Shown: one piece after another, positions 20,118-32,100 of the stretch | How the letters are laid out: each line of letters begins with the position of its first letter | Numbering within the stretch: position 1 is the stretch's first letter | DNA from: Ditylenchus dipsaci | Taxonomy: Eukaryota; Nematoda; Chromadorea; Rhabditida; Anguinidae | Direction: 5' to 3' | Length of the DNA: 64,000 nt | Assembly: GCA_004194705.1 (NCBI GenBank) | Contig: SADC01001238.1 | Location: forward strand, 257,796 to 321,795 | Translations under genes and position numbers: made by a program | The notes under the pieces: model-generated | What the model was told of the DNA's origin: nothing | Seen by the model: only the letters and a program-made list of their open reading frames with translations | The model's database searches: none

Positions 20118-23100
20118 ATGCAGCTTTTTGCTGGCATTACTTTTTTGGTCTTAATTTGTCCTCTTCTGAAAATTATTTGCGGGAGCCATGTTGAGGAATG
20201 TGAACCGGGTTGGACTAAATTCGATAAAAATTGTTTTAAGGTTTATTTTTCATTTCATACAACAATTTTTTTAAATGGATTTTCAGACATTTGAGCAACA
20301 CAAAAACTTTTCGGACGCTGAGCAATTCTGCCACAATCAGCAGGCTCACCTCGCTTCATTTCATTCTAAAATGGAGTATCAGTTTTTAGTCATGCTTGTA
20401 GACAGACTTAAAGAAGATAGCTCAGTATGGATTGGGCTCGTGGGGCAGAAGCACAGGAAAATCCACAAAAGTCACAGGATGGGAGAATCTCCTTAAATTA
20501 GCATTTGTTGATGGCTCACTGGTAAACCCATTTAGTGAAGACAATTATGGGTTCTTTTGGGGCAAAGGCTTTTCCAACCAGGAGACTGGACCCTGGGAGC
20601 CCAGCAGTGTTAGGGACCGGTGTATTGAGCTCTACACTCCATTCACAAGCACGCCTCGACACTTTGGAGGAAAAATGAGCAGCTCTTGTTGTGCAGCTCT
20701 ATTGGTAAATTGTTCATTCTGAAGAAATATATGTGCCAAATGCGTACCGAGCTGGTTTTAGAAATTTGTATGTAAAAAAGAAAGGCTGGTGTCAAATACC
20801 TTAACATCTTCCATGCATACTCTCACTACAATGCCGACCAATGCTCCACAACACAGCCATGTGAAATATGTGTCCACCACGATGTGGTCGATTTTTTCAT
20901 CAAGTCCAAAGCCTAGTCTAATGCCGAGCTCCCTGCCAAGTCCAAACCCAACTCCGCTGCCTAGAACAAACACTAGCCGAAAAGCAAGCTCTCCATTGAA
21001 GCCTAACTTCAGTCCTCTGCAAAAATCTCTGTTTAACCCATTGCAAAGCCTTTGTTTGGCTCTTTGCCAAGCCTTCTGTTCGGCTTTTTTCAAACCCTCT
21101 GCTTGGCTCTTCACAAGTTCTTCAGCCAATCCCTAAGCCAAGCCCTCTGCCAACTCCTGAGTCCAGCTCTCTGCAAACTCCTGTGCCGAGCCTCTGCCAC
21201 TTCCAGAGTCAAGCCCTCTGCCAATTTCTATGCAAAGCGCTCTGCCATTTTCTGAGTCCAGCTCTCTGCAAACTCCTAAGTCGAGTCCTGTGCCAACTTT
21301 TGTGTTGAGCTCTCTGCTAACTCCTGAGCCGAGCTCTTTGCCAACTCCCGAGTCGACCTCTCTGCCAACTCCTCTCCCGAGCCCTCTGCCAACTCTTGAG
21401 TCGAGTCCTCTGCCAACTCCTGAGTCCAGCTCTCTGCAAACTCCTGAGTCGAGTCCTCTGCGAACTCCTGCGCCGAGCCCTCGGCCAACTCTCGAGCCAA
21501 GCTCTCTGCCAGCTCCTGAGTCGAGCTCTCTGTCAAACTTACACCCAACATCAACTATGCCTTCTTCAAAAGAGAAAGAAAATCTCCAGTGTTCTTTTCA
21601 AGTGCTCCAACAACTATCCCTGCATATTTGCCAACAGATTCCGTGCTCACATGTCCTCCATGTACTTGTCCAACATTGCCTAGTTATTTGGAGACATCTA
21701 CCTGCTCTCAACAAACAATCACAGGTATTAGTTTTATTCTAAAAACTACTTCAAAGAGACTATTCGGTTACTTACGTTTGATTTATGAAATAATTTTTTT
21801 ATTGAGTTGATGTTATTTTGTAGTTTTAGGCGAGGGGTTGACCAACACATGAAAATTGCTTACAAGTTTTTTACGTCAATGGATGATTTTGAATTTTCAA
21901 AGAGTAGTTTTCTGACCAAAAAATATCTAGTATTATATTTTGCAAATTCGAACAAAATATTAGACGATTAAATGACCCTTGTTTATTCCACTTTCGAACG
22001 AAAACAAGAAAAAATAGAAGAAAAAATTCGTTTTCATAATTAGCATTTTTCCCATAAAATTCAATGATTTTGACTTTTTGGTTTGTTCCATTTTGTTTCC
22101 TACAACAGAAAGTATTTCCAGTAACGCAACCGTTAATTTTATTCTCAGCATTTTATTTTGCTTCAAAGGTGCTCTGGTGACGGTCACATACAAGGAGTCT
22201 ACCTTCCATCTCACACCTGTCCAACATGGTGATCTCCTGTACAGTGATTCTGAAGGCTCTAAACTCTTGGTCAATGGCAAAGACTTAAACCTCTGGATGA
22301 CACTTGAAAAAGATAGAGGTTTTTTGCAAAAAAACTCTACCATATCTACATTTTAAATCTACATTTTGCAGACAACAAAGTGTCAATAATCAATGACGTG
22401 GCACAAGTCTGGGAGCAGGACAGCCCACAAACTCATGTTTACCGCAGATCGTTTTTTGACGCAGCAGATAACAGCAAAAAGACCCATTCTCAGTTCAAAT
22501 TTCTCGAGGAGCTCATTGAAATGCTGAAGAAAGATGCTTGCCTGAGACTGTAGAGGTGAAATTTGTGCCCAAAGAGAATTTGACGCAGGAGTATAGCTTC
22601 AATGGTTGTCTTGGTAATATTTAAAACACGTTTTGTTGATTTTTCATTGCTGGAGTTTTAAGGGAATGCCTGTGTGCAGACGTCAATCGACTTTAACAAC
22701 CAATCATACACACTGTCTGTCCAAAACATCACTGAACTGTATGAGCTCCAAACGAAATTGGGTCAACTTCTCGGTATGAGCCAACACGAAATTATCTCCA
22801 AATGGTTGGTAAACAATGGGAGTTTGCTCCTGCAAGGCTTTGACTTGTCATCGTTGGGCAACAGTTATTTGGACATCCTACTTATCGAAAATCCACTAGC
22901 TCGGATATCAGAGTGATAAGGCCTGCAGCGGTAAAATATTTTTTATTTATTTTGAATATATAAAAGGATGGTGTTAAGAAGTGTGCTTGGAGATCAAATT
23001 GGCTGTGGACGATAAAAGGTACACCTCTTACATTCCCTCTCATCAAACAGTGGACGGCTTGTGGAAAATCATCAAATCAGTTACCGAGAAAGACAGGTGG

Positions 23101-24503
23101 ATCTTTGGCGACACAACTCAGGTAAATAGATTGAAAACAAAATCTTAGCTACATGTTACTTTAAAAAATAATAAAATCGGAAAATTTTGGAAATTTTCAT
23201 AATTTTTAAGTTGAGTTGTTTAAAAGCCATTCACTCTAAAAGTGTACCACAGCTGCAAAAAGCGTAACAATATTCAAATTGAAAATCTAAAAAAATAACA
23301 AAAAAATGGCGCTACTTGGATATACCCCCCCCCCAAATCAACTTTTTTTAAATGTTCCAAACACCCTATATCGACCTAAAATCGCCTAAGAAGCTCGAAA
23401 AAGACATTATTTTCAAGTTCTGGTCAATGAAAAATTGAGTTTTAGGACCACCAAAAGGTACCCATTTTGACCATTTTTGAGCGGATTTAAGGCTGTATTA
23501 GGGTGGAAATGGACCAAAAAGGCCAATTTCAAACAAAAAGAAAGATTTTGAACATAGTTTTGTTGACTGGGGCCTACCGCATAAATAAACTCTGGTATGC
23601 ATACATTTTTATGCATCCAGAGTCACTTTCGAGTGATTTGCGTCTAAGGTATGTGGGTATGCGCATCTCAACCCAAAGCCACCAAGCCCGCTAAGGAGCG
23701 CAGGGGCTTGAGAGTTAGAGATGCGCGCACTCACTTACCTTAGACATAATTCCGAGCAAGACTCTTGAACAAAAATGCATTTAGAGACTATTTTTGCCCA
23801 GCTCCAGTGACCAAAACATGATAAAACAGGTAAAAAATTAAAATTTAAAAGTGTCCAAAACTCAATTTTTTATTGACTAGAACTCAAAAATAATGTCTTT
23901 TTTGAACTCCTGAGGCTATTTTAGGTCGATATAGGGTGTTTGGAAACACTTTTTAAAAAAGTTGATTTGGAGGGGAGGGTATATCCAAGTAGGGCCAAAA
24001 AAATTTTACAGGACCCGACTTTGGCTGGCTACCTTATGTTCAACGAAACTACAGTTTTGCTGGAATCTTATGCTTTGTGGATGCTTGATGAGTACGAACT
24101 TGAGTTTTGCTCAAAGGAAAAGCTATGGAAAGGTATTGCAGAAGTCGAACAAGTCATTGGATGCTCAGGCGGTATTTAACTCTCAAAACAGCCCATATTT
24201 TTACATGTTATTTTTTAAGAAGTTTGTAATCAAGCGATGTTCCGTCTTACTACAGAACCTACCAATGCGGAGAATATCATTGAACTGGTTTTCCGGGCTG
24301 AGAATGATATCAATCAGACGATGGACATCCTTTATGAGATGATGGAAGACGTCTTCGACTTTGTGATCAAAGATGACTTTGGTGAGCAGAAACAGTGGCT
24401 GGTGGCTGAAGTTAATATGGAGGAGTCTTTGCAAGTGCGCTACCGAAATGAGTGGCTAAATAGGAAAGATATTTTGATTTTGGTAGACAAGCAGCCTAAT
24501 TAA
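20118..24503 (+). CDS. Secreted C-type lectin with Ser/Thr/Pro stalk and repeated unknown modules
   Basis: Exon 1 (20118-20240) encodes a signal peptide and the lectin entry ([14 protein letters not shown]). Exon 2, from 20287, continues the C-type lectin fold: [49 protein letters not shown]. Frame breaks fall near GTGGGGCAG (about 20440) and GGAAAAATG (about 20675). About 20800-21560 encodes a Ser/Thr/Pro-rich stalk with a 24-bp repeat (LPTPESSS type). After the intron beginning at 21725, exons encode four modules of roughly 80 residues that start with a short beta-strand-like CxxxxI/V.F pattern and end near DILLI/VxxP. The last exon ends with [12 protein letters not shown] do not recognise these modules. 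The 0.9-kb intron at 23122-24011 holds a fold-back element. Exon joins after 22900 are uncertain. Confidence 0.65.
20900..21560 (+). repeat. 24-bp coding minisatellite (Ser/Thr/Pro stalk)
   Basis: Tandem degenerate copies of CTCTGCCAACTCCTGAGTCG with neighbouring GAGCTC spacers give eight-residue units such as LPTPESSS on the plus strand. The period is clearest from 21120 to 21540; earlier copies (21000-21120) are shifted in frame ([10 protein letters not shown] then [11 protein letters not shown]). The minus strand also stays open through the array, a by-product of the period being divisible by three. Confidence 0.8.
23281..24005. mobile_element. Fold-back element filling an intron of the lectin gene
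   Basis: GGCGCTACTTGGATATACCC on the left is mirrored by GGGTATATCCAAGTAGGGCC on the right; inner arms CCAAACACCCTATATCGACC and AATAATGTCTTTT also pair. The core at 23560-23770 is the GTCTAAGGTATGTGGG module. It sits just upstream of the acceptor TTTTACAG at 24011. A partial relative lies at 57240-57700. Confidence 0.8.
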
Positions 24504-24509
24504 GTACTA

Positions 24510-25480
24510 CTTTGATTGTTGTTGAAATTAGTTGGCGAATAAATTTTTTTATAAAAACTGTTTAGCTTATGTCTATTTTCAAGCTCATGGCGAAAGATAT
24601 GTCCACATTTTTCAAAGAATGATAGACAATAAAGGGACATTTTGGTAAACAAAAGTGTGATTTTTCGCACCCCAGTTAATTTAATTTCTACTTTTACACT
24701 TTTATTTTTTTACACCAAACGATGTAATCGCTTAATATAAGCTCAGAACGAAAAATCGAAACCAAAAGTTTTTCGAAAATTATGCCTTGGTCCCAAGTAA
24801 TAGGCTACAGTTCAGGTCTAAAGTGGTATACGAGCATGTTGGTAAAAAATTACAAAAAATTTAAAATTTCTGAAACTAAGTCGTGGTTTGCCTTTTCAAG
24901 TGGTCATTCTAATCATTATGACCTTACTTCACTTTTCGATTTTACGTCTAACAGTGATGTTGCTTGAAAATTTTTGAAAATTTTCAAAAGTTCTCTTTTT
25001 CATAAGACATGTTCATAAGACATCGATTTTTTCAAATATTTGGTTTCATCAGTGAAAATTAAGTTTTTATCACTGCTAGACATAAATTTGAAAATTAACC
25101 AAGATCATAATGATCAGAATGACTCCTTGACGAACAGGAAGCGGAGCATTGAGGCACTAAAGTATTCAAAATATTTTTAAGTTTTTTTTGCATTCCCGAA
25201 GTCCAAACTCAAATTTTTTTCTGTCCACCACCGGGACTTTTTTTACACTGAGTAAATCGGCCATGGGTCACAAGATCAATGCATCAGATTGACGTTGGGC
25301 GGAGGGACAGTTTGAACGGTTCCCTTGTAAGTAATATTTGGAAGTCGAGAAAAGATCGCCAGATGCATCTCTAGCTTAGCCATTAAAAAGAAGACATTTA
25401 GAGAAAATATAATCAGATTCGATCCATGGTTTGGTAATAAATAGAAATAACAAAATAGTAGAATTAGGCGTTCTCAATCA
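24510..25480. other. No gene recognised
   Basis: AT-rich DNA with a few weak palindromes. A short minus-strand frame near 25280-25390 begins MAKLEMHLAIFSRLPNITYK and ends after 36 codons. It looks coding in composition but has no recognisable partner exon. Confidence 0.35.
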
Positions 25481-25491
25481 GCAATTCATAG

Positions 25492-25866
25492 TCACACAAA
25501 GAGAAATATTGCAGGAAAAGCACAGAAAAAGATATTCAGCACAGATGAATCACAGAATTGAAAAAAATAAAGAGGCTTTTTGTCCATTTCTAGGCAAGAA
25601 ATGAAAAAAAAAGTGATAGTTGAAAATGTCAAATATAGCAGAGTAGAAATTTTGTCGCTTTTAGCGTTTACGTAATCAGCATGAAATTTGAGACTAGTCG
25701 CAACCCTCAGTACCGTCTGCCTTTGTAGTGTTAAAACATCTTTAAGATACAAAGATTTTCGAGATAGAAATCCCTTAAAGGTCTCCTGCATGCAAAACAG
25801 AGACTGAGAAATAATTTTAACTGCTTGCAGCAAAGGAATTGTAAGGAGGGAGATTTGCGAAAGCAA
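25492..25866 (-). other. Unassigned minus-strand ORF, 124 codons
   Basis: An uninterrupted frame with hydrophobic segments at both ends (LLTIPLLQAVKIISQSLFCM; LLYLTFSTITFFFISC) and a basic middle (SRKSLYLKDVLTLQRQTVLR). No family recognised. It could be one exon of a membrane protein or chance; the next minus-strand frame at 25280-25390 is of similar composition. Confidence 0.25.
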
Positions 25867-26049
25867 ATCTCCGTACCCGTCGATTTGACTTAGAACGAGT
25901 TACCGACGCCGCATAGGAAGGGGCAAATTGTGTTTGAAATAATAAAGTTATTTCAAACACGGTTGGTCCCGCACCGAAGGAATATTGACCCGAGAGCAAA
26001 AATGGCAGTAATCCTCGTTCTTAAGGACCTAAAAAGCGCTCAAATCTAT

Positions 26050-27258
26050 CGATTCTGCTAAATGGAAAAGAAAGAGGAAGAAAGCAAGGCTATGCCGAAG
26101 CAAGTGGTGCCTAGGCCAATTTCTGGAAACCGAGACAGGCTCGTGACGATTCTGAAGGAAGCAAACCTGCAAGGGGCTGAGGAATGGCCAGCGCCCAGTG
26201 GAATGCTCTGGTGAAAATATCAAGGGTTTCGCCTCATCTTTGAAGGAGGAAAACGTCGTGGAGTCCGGTAAACTGGTTAGTTCCCTTTCCAATGTTACCG
26301 AAGACAAGTCGTTGGCGGTTAGTACCCGAGGCACGGAAGGTTCGTCAACCTGGATGTGTGGTTGGTCGTGTACCGAAGTTCAAAGGGAAGAGTTGTGGTG
26401 GCAACGAGACCGACGTGACGACGTGTAGTGTGACCGACGGGAAGGTGATTGTGGATGATACCGCCGAGAATAGTGGATATGGGACCGACGTTAGATTGGG
26501 TGTGGGTAGCCGTGGGGCGTTTGCGTTCCAGGATGATGTGCCAGCAGTCAGCGCTCTCTGGATCTGGTGGCCAAGGTGGACTCGAAGCAAGCGGATGACT
26601 CAATAGTCGCGCCGATGCTCAGAGGGTCGCCGACAAGTGCTCTTCCTCAAGTGTTGGTCAGCTCCGCGCCTCTCTCCGTCAACCGTGACTCGATCCCTCC
26701 TCTGGATGCCCGGCAGCACGCTCCCAATCAAACTGCGCAACGGCTGCTAGAATCAAATCTTCGTCTCTACCGCTGTCTCAGATGGACACTGCACCGACGA
26801 CCAAGGGATGGATGTGACCGGCGCCCTGAATGCTCTGCCTGGATCACGCACCCGCTGGACAAGCTCTGAGAACAAGATGGACTCTGGACTGAGAAAGAAG
26901 ATCGAAGAAGACAGTCATCTCATAGAATCTCATTGTATTGTGTCTAGTGAAGTGGTGTTTGTTCCTGGATTCGGGTTTGGAATAAAGAATAAGGTCACTC
27001 CCCCTAGTCCGGTACTAGTAAAGGCGGGTTCAAAAGAACTTTTGTTTTTTACTAAATGTCAAAACAACTCATGAATTCTACGCAGATGGTTGGACTTATG
27101 AAGCAGCCAAAAATGCATATCTTAAGATCAGCCATAGTTGTTGCGGTGACAGCTGCTCCATGACTAAAAAGATGAATGGTGTTGACTGGAGTGGATGTGT
27201 TAATCCATCTCATTGCACCGTGAACTTGGGTAATCTTGAGCTCATACAAATTTGATGA
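26050..27258 (+). pseudogene. Uncharacterised coding remnant with Cys-rich C-terminus
   Basis: This stretch is richer in G+C than its surroundings and has protein-like pieces in shifting frames: MEKKEEESKAMPKQ and ISGNRDRLVTILKEANLQG near 26060-26160; LRKKIEEDSHLIESHCIV and VVFVPGFGFGIKNK near 26890-27000; then EFYADGWTYEAAKNAYLKIS and CCGDSCSMTKKMNG to a stop at 27255-27257. An AATAAAG poly(A)-like signal follows at 27281. The base composition and lack of introns suggest a degraded intronless gene or part of a retroelement. I cannot name a family. Confidence 0.35.
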
Positions 27259-27392
27259 TGTGTCTTTTATGCTATACAAATAAAGAACTTTTATGTTGTT
27301 TATTTTATTTTTTATTTACTTTACAATTTTTTTCTTGTATATTCTTAATGAACTTGTGCTGTTTCATCTTGAAGTAAATGGCTAAAGTACAC

Positions 27393-28424
27393 GGCTACCA
27401 GACAAGTTCCAATATTTTTGGAAATTGTCGCGACATTTTCCAAAAATAGGGCCTAGTGCAGAAGCGGTTGACAAAATTTGCCTTGGTCCCCCCTGTTGTT
27501 TTTTAATTTGCTTTGAATCGAATATTTGCGATCAATCATTTGTTTGTAGATTGGCTTTTGCTTTTAATTTATTTCTGCGGAAAAACTATTTTTGTCAATG
27601 TTTTTTCTTGCAGCAAATGAAACTAAAACATTTTCTGATTGAACAGTCATGTCTCAAGCAATCGCTCGACTTCAATGCCATAACTCTTCGTGACCTCTTT
27701 TCGATGACCAACTTCGATGTGATTTCGGCACTGGTCGGTCTGAATTTGCTGAAGAATTTTATGGTGTGTGAAAAGTGTAACAATCAAATGCGGATGGTGA
27801 AACGTTCGCAACGTCAGGATGACGCTCAGGTACAATTTGAAAATCAAGCTTTTTCAATTTATTTTTCTCAGTGGATTTGCAAGTCGAAGGGCGTTTTCTG
27901 TCCCACAAAGTCCCTTAGGTCCGGTTCGTTCTTCCAGCTGTCACACCTTCCCTTGTCTTCGCTTCTGCTTATCTGCTACATGTGAGTCATGGACTTCGAT
28001 AATAAAAATGTGTGCAGGGAACTCAAACTAGCTAAGCATACTGTGGTGGATTGGCTGAATAGGTGCAGGGAGGTTTGCTCAAAGTAACTTTTATTGGCAA
28101 TCAATAAAAATATTCCGTTACTTTTAGTCATTGCAACAGCGCTCAATCAATCGGAGGATTTTCCACAATAATCGAAATTGATGAGACTTGCTTTGCCAAG
28201 CGCAAGTATAATCGCAAGTTTAATCAAGTATAATACCAAATAAAAATATAAAAATGTGTAAAAAACAACAGGGGTGACCAAGGCATATTTGCAAAAAAAA
28301 ACAACAGGGGGGACCAAGGCAAATTTTGGCAACCGCTTCTGCACTAGGACCGAGAATCTACCGAAAAAATTTCGGAAAATGTCGTGCGACATTTTCCAAA
28401 AATATTGGGAATTGTCTGGTAGCC
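27393..28424. mobile_element. Merlin (IS1016-like) DNA transposon, internally deleted
   Basis: Inverted ends GGCTACCAGACAA(G)TTCC extend about 110 bp on each side (through GACATTTTCCAAAAAT and GCAGAAGCGGTTG). The flanking duplications are AAAGTACAC and AAAGTAAAC (one mismatch). The interior encodes the N-terminal half of an ISXO2/Merlin transposase and breaks off after the first catalytic Asp. Confidence 0.85.
27613..28230 (+). pseudogene. Merlin/ISXO2-type transposase fragment
   Basis: Successive exons or frames give a zinc-ribbon (MVCEKCNNQMRMVKRSQ ... WICKSKG), then SLRSGSFFQLSHLPLSSLLL, then ELKLAKHTVVDWLNRCREV (the helix-turn-helix), then GGFSTIIEIDETCFAKRKYN, where EIDE carries the first Asp of the DDE triad. 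The remaining DDE domain is absent; the right terminal repeat starts about 30 bp later. Two short intron-like gaps (about 27832-27870 and 28085-28128) may be real introns. Confidence 0.8.
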
Positions 28425-28553
28425 AAAGTAAACTATTTCACAGTTTTGTAAAGAAAACTCTGGTATGCGTGATTTTTTCGGGCATCCAAAGTTTCAAGTT
28501 TGTAACTTCAAGCCCCTGCACCCGCGAACAGGGCGTAGATCATGTAATGCATA

Positions 28554-28752
28554 TAGAGCAGGGCTCTCATCTCAAAATTTTTAAACAAAGGACATTTATA
28601 AAATAAAGAACATTTGGTCAAGAAGTACCATTTTATCTAGTGCTTATTGGGGTTTGAGTGCCAAAAATAAAGATTTTGACGTGAAATTTTAAAGTTTTAA
28701 AGATCGAACGTCCTGAATAACAAATCTTTAAATAAAGGACGTTTGGGAGCCC
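28554..28752. mobile_element. hAT MITE of the CAGGGCT family
   Basis: Starts CAGGGCTCTCATCTCAAAA and ends TTTGGGAGCCC, with an interior (AGTGCTTATTGG, AAAGGAC) shared with the better preserved 52005-52200 copy and with DNA near 1870. Target duplication not clear. Confidence 0.55.
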
Positions 28753-29159
28753 AGATAAAGAGGCTATTCTTACCTAGCTTTTTTTTGCCTTTGTTCAGGC
28801 ACTGATAAAATGTGTTTTGGCTTGTGTGAAATAGTGTACTCCTGCCATATAAATTGTACTCCCTATATAATGCGAGTCGGTTATTTTCAGGCTCAGGCAA
28901 GGGTAGACGAGCACACGTTAAGCTGAACTGAAACATGAGTCTAAGATTTGTTTAAGTCTGTCTAACATACGCTTGCATACCCTGGCCCAAGCCTGAAAAT
29001 AACGAAAAATCAACTGGGAGCAAGGAAAAATGAGCCGGTATTAAGGTGAGTGCCTTCGGTATAGTTCGGCACATTATAACTAGAGTAGACTGCAGAAAAT
29101 AAATTCATACGAAAGTTTATTACAGTATTTATCGAACAACTCATGCTAAACAAGTCGTT

Positions 29160-32100
29160 TCATAAAGTTATATTAGTTTTTGTCTGCATTTCCTTCTCCT
29201 GCTCTTCTTGAGAATAGGTCCAAGGTCTAGGCTTCGAGTCACAAGTAAATAAAAAATGCTAATAGTAACAATCTGTATACAGGGTAATGCAATAAAAATT
29301 CGGCTCCACTGAAATTTTTATTTTTATTTTAAATTTGTTCCAAAAACAACTTGCCTCTGTCGCAGTGTTATCTGGCGCAAAAACATTGATTCCAAGTGGC
29401 AATAACAAAATTATCGTGCTGCTTATAATGACAGTGGCGGCCATCAAAACGTGTGAAAATTGACTCGAAATCTGAATTAACACAAATTATGATCTTATGT
29501 TTTAATTGAGACTCCACTGGGATGAAAATTTTAAAAAGTGGTTAATTCAGAGTCCTCCTAAAACACTCCAAATCACCTCTTTTTGAAGGTTTAGCTCTTG
29601 TGTTTAACGTGTTTCAGGGCTCGGCTGATAATTTTTGAAATGATGTTTGACAACAGTTGACTTTCTGCCTTGAAGCGCCATGGTTCTGGATTATCCCCCG
29701 CCAATTCAAAAATTTTCGCCTGCTCATTGAGCTTCTGTACGGATTTTTCAGCTTAGTTTCTAAAAAAACAAGGCCTAGAATTAGACTTTAGGTATAGTCG
29801 TGTTAGAAATCAAGTTAAAAAAATCAGTGGAGAAGCTTAATGATCAGGAATTTTTTTTTGAATTGGCGGGGGACGACCATTGTCGCATACGGCAAGAGCT
29901 TTTTAAGGAAAAAATGAAACTGCTTGAAAAGGTATGGAATATGACAATAGTTCCGTTAAAAGTGGCTTTGCTAACTTTCGAACCACGAGGAGGCTTAAAA
30001 TCTTGAGAGCTAACGCAAAAACTTACCTTAGACATGATTCCGAGCAAGAGTTTTAGTCAACAATAGTATAAAGACTCTCGGGACTAGGTATGGTATGCAA
30101 AATACAATAGAATACAATTATGTGAAGGGGCTCGCTACAATTCTTTTTTAATTTACCGTATTTACTCTATTGACTTTCCACGAGAATTTATTTTTCAACC
30201 CTGAAAAATCTTGAAATCGTAAATCAAAAATCGTCCTAACTCTGAAATCCCAGTCAAAAAAACGAGGGTGGGGAGTTATTAATGGTGAAAAAATTGTAAT
30301 AGTCGGCTCGCTTTCTAGTGCTAAAACGCTAGACAAAAACATGATTTGGGGTGTTTTAGAGAGATTCCGAAAATCCAGTTAGGCTAAAAAATACCATCAT
30401 TGTTGATTTGATGACACCAACAAAAGCAAGACTACCAAATAAGTTCATAATGGTATAGGCGGCTTGAAACACCCAGATGGGTAGATAGGCAGATGTGAAT
30501 GGAATTGTGGCTAACACAATGAAGCAGGATATTGTTCCCGTCTAAAAAATTTTATTACCTATTTCTTCTGATATACCAGCCTGCCCGTTTGTTTCACAGT
30601 CACCTCCCACGGTACCTGTTTATTACAGACTGGCCGATTATTAGAAGAAATACGGTATATTGAGAATCTATTAATTAAAAGAATCGAATTAATATTTCTT
30701 GTTTTGAAAGTGCCTCATAGGTATGGGGCACAAAGGCGACATCCTTTGAAGTGCGAAAACTTGGCCCCAGTACTACTCGTAGACGCTACTACAATTTAAA
30801 AAAAAATGATTTTGTCTGGTCACCTCATGGTTTGAGCCTATCCACGGATGAATGCACAAACCATAGGTAAGGAGAAAGGAGGAAGAAAAAAATTTGAATT
30901 ACTTTTTTCTGGGTGTCACAAAAACACTCCCATTTTTTATTTTATTCGATTCATTGCTTTTTCGGTTTAATACAAATCATTTTGTGCGCGCATGCATTTT
31001 TCTCTTTTTACGGCAAATAGGCTTAAATAAAAAAAACTGCAATTGACATACGGATTAGCGACCAAAACAACAATTATTGAATAATGTTTGTTTCTCATGT
31101 TGTTGTTTTTTTTTGTAATACTTTGGCTGGAAATCGTTGGTGTGAAAATTCTTGCGGCTCAACCTTTATTTAAATTGATGCGGAAAGCCCGAAAAATTCG
31201 GAATTTTCACAGGTGCCAAAGATCTAGTCAAATTTTTCAAATTTTGTGTCACCCTATAAATTTTTTGTGTCACCCTATATCTAAAAAAGAATAACCTGAG
31301 ATATAACAGAAAACATTTTGACTTTGTTGCCATCACTCAAGCAAGTCATCCTATCACTTATTGGCCAACTACTAATTTCATCATTAGAGAGACTATAAAT
31401 GGTAAAGCTGCAGCAAATCCTGTCTCTCGAACGTCCATCCCAAGCACCTGGAAGTTAAGTTACCTCATTTCTTTTTATTTTAATTTTTTAGGTAATACAA
31501 TGCACCTAAAATGTTTTTTCAAAGTCGATTTTGAGCTATATTGTTAACAATTTATTGCTGTATGCAAACGAAACTTGTTCATATTGAAACTTGAAGTGAA
31601 AACATCAATATGATAATTGCAGAAAAATGGCCCGAAAAGTGAGGTGTCACAAAAAACTTTCGAAAAGGATTGACTAATTTCTTATCACACTTAAAACTTT
31701 AGGCTTAATGTTTTTTAGAAAAAAATCTTCTGTTCTGATATCGATGTTGTTGTACCAGCTTTCAAATTTTCTCAAAAATTTTCGGCATTGCATTAAAGAG
31801 TTGTCAACAAAACACAGATCCACAACGACATTAAATGAAAATTAGGTTGATTTTGTTAAAAAAATTTGTTTGTTTAAAAAATTTATGAAAATAAGGATGA
31901 GTGATGGTGTAAATTTGAAAAATCTGATATTTTTTAAAATTAAAAAAGCTACAAAGCAATGCCAAAAACTTTTTTCGTGGAGCAAGGTTTTAAAAGTATA
32001 CCTTGTTAAGAAAAATTGGGCCATATTCCAAGAAAAGCACATATCCAAGCTCGTCTCCGAAAAAGGCCATTAAACTGATCCATACAACTGGATCTTTAAA

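Noticed and set aside
21276..21554. Minus-strand Glu/Ser repeat ORF (ELAESSTQ type)
   Set aside because: It is the complement of the plus-strand Ser/Thr/Pro minisatellite; the plus strand continues from the lectin exons.
26319..26603. Minus-strand Pro/Thr ORFs in the G+C-richer block
   Set aside because: They shadow plus-strand frames that have better protein-like composition; neither is assigned to a family.
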